15,054 nt of DNA from JBAZJN01 sp041651295. Its GTDB lineage: Bacteria > Patescibacteriota > UBA1384 > XYA2-FULL-43-10 > CAINNR01. A program made the position numbers and the translations under genes. Location: contig JBAZJN010000024.1 in the NCBI GenBank assembly GCA_041651295.1, positions 1-15,054 of the forward strand. Direction: 5' to 3'. The first letter of the stretch is position 1, and each line of letters starts with the position of its first letter. The notes beneath the pieces were generated by a model. That model was not told the DNA's origin and searched no databases. It saw nothing but the letters and a program-made list of their open reading frames with translations. This document shows positions 8,401-14,740 of the stretch, piece by piece.

Positions 8401-8646
8401 TTGCATGATATTCTGAATACTCTCAGTAGTATAACCAAGCGGATTCTCTAATTGCGGAAAATATGGTTTTGCGTCTGGGTATTGTTCTCTAAAATCGGAA
8501 TCAATACTTTCTGGGACGGTATATTTTTTATCGCCAATTTTATATCGTTTTGCTTTTTCAGCGTCCGGATAATCTTCTACAAATCTTGATACAAGTTTAT
8601 CTGGAACTTTATATCTTTTTCCACCAAGATAAAATAATTGTTCCAT
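2455..8646 (-). CDS. Giant ParB-containing polyvalent protein, probable ejected internal virion protein
   Basis: A 2,063-residue multidomain protein. Residues 12-59 hold two 30-residue repeats (YxVP, Phe, YPDA). About 100-450 is helical with a hydrophobic patch near 240-262 and a conserved-looking GELGEERV motif. About 450-630 is coiled coil with internally similar helices. Residues 632-703 are a Pro/Glu/Gln-rich linker. Residues 704-845 are a ParB/Srx-like domain: IVLWDNPKTG, G771-H772-S773-R774, N814, then a region resembling its helix-turn-helix side (GMSKKDILAKA). More coiled coil runs to about 1400, with a helical C-terminal module containing IKNHFPVV near 1540. Hydrophobic stretches at 1917-1942 and about 1969-2001 could insert in a membrane. 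This architecture matches polyvalent phage proteins, very large chains delivered with viral DNA. No peptidase or transglycosylase motif was recognised. The ATG at 8646 overlaps the previous gene's TAA by one base. Role in ejection or in acting on host or phage DNA is inferred. Confidence 0.85.
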   Translation of the reverse strand: MEQLFYLGGKRYKVPDKLVSRFVEDYPDAEKAKRYKIGDKKYTVPESIDSDFREQYPDAKPYFPQLENPLGYTTESIQNIMQSERGMPKDYGDDVTLKVKDVSTLAENLKRVVNAEALPDSTKTVAKQSRIRDENENKMGFWEGASQDILEKIPFSPAGILKLIDLQNATIRLDLLERGDDYGYRMYEKVPAYSMTTMGGIAPVMGAGATPESDIKLINDYFNKVAERERRGSSTGGKIGAGLSVLPAWMIEFMVTGGLKNIVEKGTYNFLENRLKSQIINKTLSSVAGSAARTTLGMPHRVIESSLRRSIENPDEGWATALAKGWGETFIEVASEETGGTITKILGKGLTKLPFGSKFINAIRKVHPRGSQPGFASELLTKGGYSNIIGELGEERVATILHAIANTNDFGLGKDSNIIDRLSAGISQDWSNIPVELVVLGVPGAAKLVSQYAEVKSLKDKVDNPATKEKLQTELNNIREQVDNVLEKSSGVIVNEGDIPILKTVPTELQSLYQKQTDLYRQLKSEENPNKIHSLESQLDPLTDQINSYVYGKPKVEAGKVETKSVPEEGGLILPTDISNKIKSDKVQELEKQYSKTESILKRVKKPETRARLEGELDNISKQLEIALETAKPTEESTVAGIKPQEAEQTIPEQGAKPIAEPQVMPVAQQTPETKAEMPTKQEKPAEAVKSALEKAQVSESFANRYKIVETPLSEINIDVKSYQNRGEAYSQETYDSILNDIRKGEFDWKRFKPIVLWDNPKTGTRDLLEGHSRKAAFEQAVKEGYTEFETIPSYIAKGGTFEEAQRFAKEQSNVGQTREMDYERAKIYRSDREGGMSKKDILAKAVNLEGRRAAPYIVRLSHLDPRGDSIRLIESLKNSADKNEVGRAEKIADWIGRARDKYPELTNLHETEIFKWLFGDQDNVGMAIRFNTVNQFLDRVDAVVNRIGFEQDKPLNIKNLSVKSEGELQYAEEISNIDKELKQANKHRADIATRLSEQGLNPDEISKNEIHRQATADVVALERNLERLRLGESNVKAESRKQTNLFDSAIKLTKTELKNEGLTDEQVRRTESVFSGRKESEIADFESKIESIQAQEKPRPENPKPSRTTGEEVRAGINTAKPAEKLSVSTIPDAKYIGMQERPDGSKFPLFNITKEGHPRQGSTVSAETLKELNLKIPEMPKQTTQKLSPDQRRAVEEIKTLQDYISNNDAQTKAGLPESKKAEYTKARKAALDRIDYLNKKFNLEAGEYNIQLFPGARKLSKAIEKEISTNKQIIATLEGQQKAITAKRDKYQRSTDKWNSLDNDAQGISDKINALSKSMSEKRTEILGVKESPKDRKTMLAYAHILERDAAKRGINYTDIKKDIGVESLKDANNYQLNDYINKLKPIPKTIGKEVQRKSVSESLTDQEWEAEPVLARISRKTKQNLKSFADLKSGIVESMEHSLNTKFGKATKEFVTLKRAAELQINGRVNPLTSRLEQLYSKIPIKERNALKQIIENPDAIKHSQAAQDFVDWYRAADNEMFNAGKIINPDVKYIKNHFPVVLKPATVNIDLNSEYGEKVVDFVAKNLRIRTNTNVTNAQAKDYLIKYFNNYKKHGSNSLYGVFIESGRWKHDYPIELHRERVLPEIFYENNVYNVLHKYLYSSWEAIEYAKLFGKAEGEYKYKKIDDLLKRVESDGYDAELARDMIATVLHLKSFSHNEQMAVKMATDLTTLLLSGKTSIKNIGDLNKTISLTNEKNVIEYFLKSMVSKEERQLARDIIGSKDIFMKSLEEAGITGKVAEVYTKMILFQKSEKLVRKSTAMSAIHWCEHTVNHYNPQKSNKFQDYLKRRFTELSRGLDIDGVKNAGGLTREQKIRIGLNAIGMTQPTSALDKPYYWESKAIGQMATRFKPFGHKSLRFAKDFTLKEMAKGNPLPFMRWVAWGIAMGYTTDQLTQFIFPKDDEGERQTAAKFALNLVEDFASSGHLGFLGDLIFMVKYAGWYSPVIGFAFGPLASVSVDNAVATVQTASNIIEKKPVPLEPIIKQGVKYTVKRVPFAGEKWYRDILDNINRDQRLRGSR
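8470..8613 (-). repeat. Two 30-residue repeats at the N-terminus of the giant protein
   Basis: Within the giant protein, residues 12-29 and 42-59 align at an exact 30-residue period: Y12/Y42, V14/V44, P15/P45, F22/F52, Y26/Y56, P27/P57, D28/D58 and A29/A59 are identical. Each unit begins with a Gly-Lys turn, then YxVP, a helix-like stretch and YPDA. The DNA has diverged, so this is an old protein-level repeat. Such a head-of-chain repeat could be a packaging tag or partner-binding motif. Confidence 0.85.
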
Positions 8647-9791
8647 TAATCATTATCTTCTAATTGTGATAAATCTATTTTAGGCCGACCCTGACCTTGT
8701 TTGGACTGATTTATAATATTAGCACCATTATTTATTCTATCAATATTTAGAATATTTCTTGGATTAAATAAACCTATTGGCGCCTGTGTTTGTTTTTGTG
8801 GTTGAGATATTAAACGTGGATCGTAAAATTCTCCAATAAATGCTTTAACATCATCTATATTACTAAGAATTGGCAGGTTAAGACGCAAGGCGCTTTCGGA
8901 TAAAAATTTCTCATTGGTAAAAATATCTTTAAATAGTTTTTTGCCTTGCTTCGGATTCTTTGCTAATTCGGATTCGTAGATTTTCAACCTGTTATATAAC
9001 TGTGCAGCCATAACAGCGTTCCTACGATCGGTATCTGTTTGGCGGTCTGCGGGTGGAACACCGGTAAATTCACGGTCAACAATATCAGTGGTTGGATGAT
9101 AACTTGTAATAACCTTGCCGTCTTTATATTCTGTAATTGGTTCAATATGCTTTGATAACTCAGCGAAATCTTCCCGACCCATAGTCGATACAGCACTATA
9201 TACCCGTTTAAGTTCATCGGGAGTCAATTGCTGATCGCCCTCAAAAAACTTACCGCCGCTTATAGCGCTCTGCAATTCTTCGGTCGTAATGTCAGCATAC
9301 CTATCTTTAAAACTCTGATTCTTAGTATCGCTAAGTATGCGCGAATAAATACCCTCATATTGAATTGCAAGAGAACCGGCACGCGTAGCTTCTTGCTGTA
9401 TGGCATTTAGATATTGAGCATTAAACTCTTTCTTAGATTGAAGTCCCGACATTATAGATTCTACACTATTATCAGCTGTTGAAATTATTTCATTAGTGTC
9501 GGGTGAAATATCCTTACCAACCTTTTCTTTAATTTTCTGTGTATCTATTCCATATTTCATTAAAATAGGTTCAAGTTTATCAATATCAGAATCAATCTCG
9601 TCATTTTGTTTTGATAATAGATTAATAGCGGTAATGCTAAGTTCAAGTTTATCTCGCTGTTCGCGGTATCCTTTTTCGGCTAATAATGCCGCATTACGAT
9701 AATCTTTTTCGTCTTGCGCGGTTTTATACCGGACGGCAACATCCAAAAGATTCTGTATATCACTCCCATAACTACGATTCATCTGTGCCAT
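8646..9791 (-). CDS. Helical virion-associated protein, 381 residues (candidate ejection protein)
   Basis: I do not recognise a family. The chain is largely charged and helical: an N-terminal coiled coil (about residues 10-75, KDYRNAALLAEKGYREQRDK onward), a second helical region up to about 160 (SIMSGLQSKKEFNAQYLNAI), a central mixed domain (about 165-270, with DITTEELQSAI and LTPDELKRVYSAV), and a Gln/Asn/Ile-rich, likely flexible tail from about 335 ending in acidic residues (SQLEDND). There are no cysteines, membrane spans or signal peptide. The start at 9791 follows the TAA of the previous gene with no gap and has GGAGGG seven bases upstream, a strong site. Its TAA overlaps the giant gene's ATG by one base (TAATG), so the two are translationally coupled and probably made in fixed proportion. 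By position and helical make-up it corresponds to the middle member of an ejection-protein cassette. Confidence 0.8.
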   Translation of the reverse strand: MAQMNRSYGSDIQNLLDVAVRYKTAQDEKDYRNAALLAEKGYREQRDKLELSITAINLLSKQNDEIDSDIDKLEPILMKYGIDTQKIKEKVGKDISPDTNEIISTADNSVESIMSGLQSKKEFNAQYLNAIQQEATRAGSLAIQYEGIYSRILSDTKNQSFKDRYADITTEELQSAISGGKFFEGDQQLTPDELKRVYSAVSTMGREDFAELSKHIEPITEYKDGKVITSYHPTTDIVDREFTGVPPADRQTDTDRRNAVMAAQLYNRLKIYESELAKNPKQGKKLFKDIFTNEKFLSESALRLNLPILSNIDDVKAFIGEFYDPRLISQPQKQTQAPIGLFNPRNILNIDRINNGANIINQSKQGQGRPKIDLSQLEDND

Positions 9792-10337
9792 TTATAACCC
9801 TCCGCCAAAAACATCCAACCAAGATTTATTTGTATTTCCAGTTGACAAACCATTTTTTAGTAATATGTCGGCTTGGTCAAATACATTATATGCCTTTGTA
9901 TTTTTAGCGCCAAGCAAAGATTTGCCGAAATTAGTATTGGCATAATTGATATTTGATACACCAGATTTTCCTAAACCAAGTTTGCTTAATAAACCCTGCC
10001 CAATTTCTTTTCCGCCCAACTCATATCCAGCGTATGCCGTACCAACGTCAATCAGAGCATTGTACCATTCAGGAACATTCTCTTTGCGTTCTCGATTTAG
10101 ACTTTTAGCGGTATCGCTCAAGAACAAGTCGGTTTTATATTTCTTTTCGGGATTTAACCACTCGGTCGCCGTGCCACCAAGCGCAAATAACGGATTAACA
10201 GTTACACCCAAAACATTGAATATCGAACCAAGCGTCTGATTAAAATTGCGGATACGCTTGTTTTTATCAACTTGTTTTTCAAGACCCTCTTTTTCTTTCG
10301 CCATTGCTTTGGCAAATAACATATTTTCATAAGACAT
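9792..10337 (-). CDS. Small virion-associated protein, 181 residues (candidate ejection protein)
   Basis: A 181-residue protein with a helical charged N-terminus (FAKAMAKEKEGLEKQVDKNK), a hydrophobic, Gly-containing segment at about residues 36-62 (GSIFNVLGVTVNPLFALGG), a second at about 93-120 (YNALIDVGTAYAGYELGGKE), and a Gly/Asn/Ser-rich C-terminus ending FGGGL. The amphipathic Gly-containing segments are reminiscent of small phage internal virion proteins that contact the cell membrane, such as T7 gp14 in size and gene position; this is an analogy, not a recognised homology. The ATG at 10337 has AGAAAGG upstream with a suitable gap. That site lies in the loop of a small AT-only inverted repeat (TTAATT 10339-10344, AATTAA 10354-10359). 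The gene is directly followed by the 381-residue gene. Confidence 0.8.
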   Translation of the reverse strand: MSYENMLFAKAMAKEKEGLEKQVDKNKRIRNFNQTLGSIFNVLGVTVNPLFALGGTATEWLNPEKKYKTDLFLSDTAKSLNRERKENVPEWYNALIDVGTAYAGYELGGKEIGQGLLSKLGLGKSGVSNINYANTNFGKSLLGAKNTKAYNVFDQADILLKNGLSTGNTNKSWLDVFGGGL

Positions 10338-10355
10338 ATTAATTACCTTTCTTAA

Positions 10356-11270
10356 TTAAATGGATTTGGATAACCAATTCTCATCAGTATTATCATCACC
10401 ACCACCAAGCGAATATCTCCCAGGAACTAACCCCCCCCCAGTATCATCATCATCTGGATTTATCTGTTGTAATGCCCATTTATAATAATTTATCATATCA
10501 TCGCTCCCAGATGGCTCACCATATTGAGATTTATAAGTATTATATAGTTGTGTAGCTGTGTCAAAATTAGAGGATGCCCACGTTATATACTGTTGACCCT
10601 CCGGGCTGTTTAAATAGCTAAGATCAAGATTGGCAAGACCACTAAGATCACCAAGACCCTCTACGACTGCTCCAGATTGAGATGCGTTTGGTATATATTG
10701 TGCCGATCCCGAGCCACTGCCAGTAGGCCGAGTTGGCGATGTGGTTTCCATTTTCGCACCACCTTCAATCAATTTCGCCATTTGGTCGTATAGATTATCC
10801 ATATAATCCTGACGTGAGCCTTCGGTAGCCGCCCATAAGCCGGTTTTTGCGCCTTCTTTTTCAAGATTGAGCCCTTTAACTCCCGACATATACTCAAAAC
10901 CTAAATTGCCCCGTGATTGTCCTGATGCCTTGTTTATTGCACCCGAACTGGCAAAGCCACTCTTTGCTTGTGCAGATTCAGTTTGACCCAATAAACCTGT
11001 AAGTTGATTAGAGTAGTTTTTAGATAGTGTATCTCGTTGAACTCCGAATTGTTTCATCTGAGTATCGTAGGTTTTTTGAGCGACAATTTCTTTATATGGA
11101 TTATATTCACTGATAAATTTTGAATATTTTTCAGGTTCTTTAAAACCAGCCTCGCCCAATAATCCAGTTACGCCACTAGTTGTATAATCCTCCCATTGTG
11201 CTTGCGGGTTATTAGTTGGCATCGTCATTCCTGATTTTTTATACCAATCCGAATACCAGTCATCTGACAT
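10356..11270 (-). CDS. Gly/Ser-rich internal virion-like protein, 304 residues
   Basis: The start is the ATG at 11270-11268 (MSDDWYSDWYKKSG): GGAG (11281-11278) lies 7 bases ahead. A TTG two codons earlier is open but only one base from that site. The N-terminal quarter is Trp/Tyr-rich. Residues about 70-145 are helical with a Gln/Ser/Gly pattern (LLGQTESAQAKSGFASSGAI), a style I associate with small proteins beside phage internal virion genes. Around 170-190 there is a Pro/Thr/Gly/Ser linker, then helices with Tyr and Trp, and the tail is acidic and Gly-rich (DDDDTGGG onward). The tail is encoded across a G9 run, so single-base slippage would truncate it. No cysteines, signal peptide or membrane span. 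It lies between the fibre-like gene and the putative ejection genes. Exact function unknown. Confidence 0.75.
   Translation of the reverse strand: MSDDWYSDWYKKSGMTMPTNNPQAQWEDYTTSGVTGLLGEAGFKEPEKYSKFISEYNPYKEIVAQKTYDTQMKQFGVQRDTLSKNYSNQLTGLLGQTESAQAKSGFASSGAINKASGQSRGNLGFEYMSGVKGLNLEKEGAKTGLWAATEGSRQDYMDNLYDQMAKLIEGGAKMETTSPTRPTGSGSGSAQYIPNASQSGAVVEGLGDLSGLANLDLSYLNSPEGQQYITWASSNFDTATQLYNTYKSQYGEPSGSDDMINYYKWALQQINPDDDDTGGGLVPGRYSLGGGDDNTDENWLSKSI
10431..10439 (-). repeat. G9 homopolymer inside a coding region
   Basis: Nine consecutive C on the + strand, read as nine G on the coding strand, encode the three Gly of DDDDTGGGLV. Gain of one G would lead to a TGA after about a dozen new codons; loss of one G would give TAG straight after the tract. 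Either change removes the last 24 normal residues. Such tracts are known slippage and phase-variation sites, and are also a common place for sequencing error. Confidence 0.9.
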
Positions 11271-11305
11271 TTTCAATCTCCACTATCTTTAATTGCATTC
11301 GCAAG

Positions 11306-11998
11306 TTACGCTCCAGCGCCTGTACTGTATTTAATTTCTACTACTATCGCAATATCTTCAACCTTTGCATTATACGCATCGCCCTCAAAAAGGCTTAAAA
11401 ATACATTTATTTTATCACCAGCGTTAAATGCAAAAGAATTTGTCGTAATAATATTGCCCAGGTCATTAGATACGCTTGCGACACTACATTGCGCGGCCAT
11501 AGTCGTCGCAACCCCATTTTTTTCTATAATAACAGCCAACCACCCATAGGTTGTAAGGGAAGTGCAACGATACTGAATTGAAAACCCCGTTACCGTGCCA
11601 GCATGTAACATTTTGTATCCCTGTGTGTTCGCAGAACCATCTGCGGTATGAGCATCTGCAGTAGTCGTTCCGCTGGTCGCACTAATTTCGGCATTATATC
11701 CAAATACCAATGCCATATAATATTCGTGTGTATGCGCAACAAATGAAACACCGGATATAACCGCATCATTGACAACCTTTAGACTATCGCATTTGACTTC
11801 TTTCTCGAAGATATAGTTGCCATCTCTTGTAAATGGTATCCACCAGTTTATCCCTCGTATCTTTTTATAAAGCCGCAGTAATTTGCTTTTCGGAAATGCA
11901 AATAAAACCGCGCCTTCCGCCATTTCAACCGGATAATAGTCAATATCAGAAATCTTATTCTGCTTGGAATTTTGCAAATTTCGTTCTTCCCTGCTCAA
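11306..11998 (-). CDS. Fibre-like virion protein with beta-sandwich C-terminus, 230 residues
   Basis: The start is a TTG at 11998-11996 that overlaps the TGA of the upstream gene; AAGGA (12009-12005) lies 6 bases ahead, so the unusual codon is well supported. The N-terminal third (to about residue 75) mixes charged and aromatic residues (RGINWWIPFTRDGNYIF) as in virion decoration or fibre bases. H89-T-H91 in AHTHEYYM resembles the HxH motif that binds metal in trimeric tail fibres such as T4 gp37, here as a single copy. From about residue 95 to the end the sequence is beta-rich (AGTVTGFSIQYRC, WLAVIIEKNGV, AGDKINVFLSLFEG) with regular strand length, typical of a jelly-roll or lectin-like head. 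It follows the nozzle-like gene, where fibres or spikes often lie, and could bind the host surface. Role inferred. Confidence 0.7.
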   Translation of the reverse strand: MSREERNLQNSKQNKISDIDYYPVEMAEGAVLFAFPKSKLLRLYKKIRGINWWIPFTRDGNYIFEKEVKCDSLKVVNDAVISGVSFVAHTHEYYMALVFGYNAEISATSGTTTADAHTADGSANTQGYKMLHAGTVTGFSIQYRCTSLTTYGWLAVIIEKNGVATTMAAQCSVASVSNDLGNIITTNSFAFNAGDKINVFLSLFEGDAYNAKVEDIAIVVEIKYSTGAGA

Positions 11999-14550
11999 GA
12001 TACTTCCTTACTAATTGTACGATATATAATAGTTATATCGTTAACATTGAAAGTTCCACTACTCGGACAAGTCAATTTCAACGCAAACGATTGACATTCT
12101 ATCGGCGCAGTTGGCGTAAAAGTCTCAACATCCCACGCCGTCGCTACTGAGAAGTCTTTTGCCTCAACATTGGTTGAAAACGAAGTTCCGCCATTGGTAT
12201 CGTACTTTAAAGCATTGGTTTGCACTACACTGGATTTATAAGTAAAAATAACCTTGTAAATCTTTTTAATGTGTCTTAAATCACCAAAGTCTATATCTTT
12301 GGTCGTAAATGTCATGCTGGTTTTAGCCGCCGGAGTGTCGCTCCACTTATAGTAAGAAATAGTCGCCGATCCATTAAAATAACCTACTACCAGATCGCCA
12401 TTCCAATCCTGAACGAAATTAGTGTAAACCTTATAATCTGTAAATGCGTCTGATAATTTCACCCACGAATAAGTAGGAAAATCGAATAAATAACAATCAC
12501 CGCTCGTAGCAATAGAACCGGAATAATCCTTCATTATCAATAGTTGTTTTTTCTCTCTGATATATCCGGCCATACTGGTTGACTGAATAAAATCTTTCCA
12601 CGTTACGTTATCGATTTTGCATTTTATTCCGGCTATCTTATCGCCAATCAAATTAACCGGATTACCGCTACCACCATAAAAATAACAACCGGATTTATTT
12701 ACCCACGCTATACCAAATTCGGTTTCGGTTATCTGCGCTGGCACTTTTACACCCATAAATTTATGCTTAGATTCTACATACCAATCCGTCTGTGAACCAG
12801 AAGATATATTCACAATATAGAGAGTGTTTTCTTTAAATGCTAACAGTCGGTCTGCATAAATAGCCAGCGCCGTATATGATTCAGAATCTCCGATTACCAC
12901 GTCAATATAGTTGTCAATCGGAAAGGTATCGAACTTATTGGCAACCGAATAGTAAATCCTGTCTGGAAATGACTTGTTTACTCCGGTACTATCCTCAACT
13001 CTGCGAACATTTGCGACAAACACCCGCCGGTTTCCGACAACACAAGCTTTGTAACCTTCGCCATCTTCACCCATTGAAATAGAGACTACCTGATGACTAT
13101 ATCCATTGAGATTCTCGTAATTATCAATATTCTGACCAAGCGAATCTATTGAGCCGGTAGCGGTTGTAGTCGGAGATACTGTCGCCCACGCAGTATATTT
13201 ACTATCTAATGTTGCCCTTGCACCTTGTCGCATATCAATATCTACCAGCAAGAACCAAGCATCATCTGACCCACTAATGCGAGCATATATCCGTCCACCG
13301 CTAATCCGTTCATTATATCCCGTACTACTACTCCGTCGCGCCCGCACAACCGCCGACACTTTTTCACCAGCCGCTACAACAAATGTATTCAAGGACGTTG
13401 GAATGTATAATAGCGATTCCTGATTGCCATCGTAAATAAAACTAAATGCTACTTCATAAGTAGCCGCTTCCCATGCGGAATTAGTATCACTCGCCATTGT
13501 CAAGGAAACATTGAATCCGCTATTGGCAGTAGGATAAGCGGCGGCATCAACTATACCATCCGTTGGCGGAGATAGTTTATTGTCCTTCTCGTACCAATCA
13601 TAATAATTCTTAATAGCCGTCGTACCTTCAAAATCCGTTCTTTTGATTAATCCAAACCATCGAACACGCGACGCATTGCCTAATTCAGCATCACACGCCC
13701 TGATTGCTCCATCCACCGTATAATAAATCGTCTTGGCGTAATTCGGCATATATCCGCCAGTCGAATCAATCGTTATCTGGTCTGCCATCCACGTATCGTT
13801 ATTCTTTGAGTATGTATCGACTGTCCCATTAACAGCATCAGCGGAAATAAGTAGGACTTCATTACGCGGAAATACTTTTATTGTACCACTTGTATCAAAT
13901 TCGTCTCCCATTAGTGTTGTTGTATATAGATTTCTATTATTTGCAGAAAGCATACTTATTAAAAAAAGTCCGTTATTTGCACTTGTGCCAGAAACAATAA
14001 TTTCTTCTCCGGGAGACACTAAAGCATTCCACAACAACCATACATCTCCAACACCACTCTCATTACCACCACCGGTCGATGGAATATCAAATGTTGTAGA
14101 ATTTACAATGGTATCTACGGCAGTAATACCATCATTTCCGGCAGTACCGGTAATTTCGATGTTATATCCTTCACCTAAACCATGTGCGTTTGTCGTTACA
14201 ACACGAGTATATCCAGCGCCTTGTGTAATTGAAGCAATATAAATTTGCACAACAATATGCCCATCAATTGGGTCTTCATAAAATTGTAGGCTTGATGTTC
14301 CAGTATAAGAAAACGCCTCGGTCTCATAGTCACTTTCCAGCACCGCCAGTCCGTAACCGCCAGAAGGTTTTGCGGTTTGGTTATTAATCGTAGAATGTGC
14401 GGTAAGCCCGCCTGCTGTGCGAATTGCGCCTTGCTGGTCTATCATAAACTTATCAATATCGACCAGTTCGTTAATATCAAGGTCACGAGGGTCTTGCGTC
14501 GAGTTAATTCCTCCAGAAAAATTATTAAGACTGATATGTTGCTTGGGCAT
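11995..14550 (-). CDS. Podovirus-type tail nozzle / stabilisation-like protein, 851 residues
   Basis: The N-terminus begins with a pattern I associate with podovirus tail or virion-stabilisation proteins: LNNFSGGINSTQDPRDLD, then FMIDQQGAIRTAGG. Residues about 103-230 form a beta-rich insertion with two related segments (IEITGTAGNDGITAV and IIVSGTSANNGLFLI). From about 250 to 760 the chain is a long series of short beta strands with the kind of repeat seen in beta-propeller or nozzle folds, including GNRRVFVANVRR, FPDRIYYSVANKFDTFPIDN and DRLLAFKENTLYIVNI. The C-terminal 100 residues form another beta domain. No signal peptide or membrane segment. Proteins of this kind form the lower tail tube through which DNA leaves (compare T7 gp12). 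The ATG at 14550 overlaps the preceding TAA by one base with only a weak AAGAG upstream, so translation is likely coupled. Assignment is by sequence style and position. Confidence 0.75.
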   Translation of the reverse strand: MPKQHISLNNFSGGINSTQDPRDLDINELVDIDKFMIDQQGAIRTAGGLTAHSTINNQTAKPSGGYGLAVLESDYETEAFSYTGTSSLQFYEDPIDGHIVVQIYIASITQGAGYTRVVTTNAHGLGEGYNIEITGTAGNDGITAVDTIVNSTTFDIPSTGGGNESGVGDVWLLWNALVSPGEEIIVSGTSANNGLFLISMLSANNRNLYTTTLMGDEFDTSGTIKVFPRNEVLLISADAVNGTVDTYSKNNDTWMADQITIDSTGGYMPNYAKTIYYTVDGAIRACDAELGNASRVRWFGLIKRTDFEGTTAIKNYYDWYEKDNKLSPPTDGIVDAAAYPTANSGFNVSLTMASDTNSAWEAATYEVAFSFIYDGNQESLLYIPTSLNTFVVAAGEKVSAVVRARRSSSTGYNERISGGRIYARISGSDDAWFLLVDIDMRQGARATLDSKYTAWATVSPTTTATGSIDSLGQNIDNYENLNGYSHQVVSISMGEDGEGYKACVVGNRRVFVANVRRVEDSTGVNKSFPDRIYYSVANKFDTFPIDNYIDVVIGDSESYTALAIYADRLLAFKENTLYIVNISSGSQTDWYVESKHKFMGVKVPAQITETEFGIAWVNKSGCYFYGGSGNPVNLIGDKIAGIKCKIDNVTWKDFIQSTSMAGYIREKKQLLIMKDYSGSIATSGDCYLFDFPTYSWVKLSDAFTDYKVYTNFVQDWNGDLVVGYFNGSATISYYKWSDTPAAKTSMTFTTKDIDFGDLRHIKKIYKVIFTYKSSVVQTNALKYDTNGGTSFSTNVEAKDFSVATAWDVETFTPTAPIECQSFALKLTCPSSGTFNVNDITIIYRTISKEVS

Positions 14551-14702
14551 TAGCGATATTTACTCTTTTTCTTAATTCGTTCCGGTAGTTTTCTATCTTT
14601 AGGCGTTTCTGATTCCCACTGTTCAACCGTTTTACTGCTAATCTTGCCTTGTTTAGCCAATTCGTAAAATTTGCGACGTTGCGCTTGACTTTTGAAGGGC
14701 AT
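14550..14702 (-). CDS. Small basic phage protein, 50 residues
   Basis: The ATG at 14702 has GAGG six bases upstream (GTGAGGTAAATATG), so this short frame is a real gene. The protein is basic, begins MPFKSQAQRRKFYELAKQGK, continues ISSKTVEQWESET, and ends in a Lys/Arg-rich tail (ERIKKKSKYR). The start resembles a small conserved phage protein seen between virion genes, but I cannot attach a function. Predicted helix-turn-helix-like spacing (helix, ISS turn, helix) would allow nucleic-acid or protein binding. Its TAA shares one base with the next ATG (TAATG), coupling it to the nozzle-like gene. It lies 38 bases downstream of the partial gene at the window edge. Confidence 0.75.
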   Translation of the reverse strand: MPFKSQAQRRKFYELAKQGKISSKTVEQWESETPKDRKLPERIKKKSKYR

Positions 14703-14740
14703 ATTTACCTCACTACATTATGTAAACCTGAGTATTGCAT

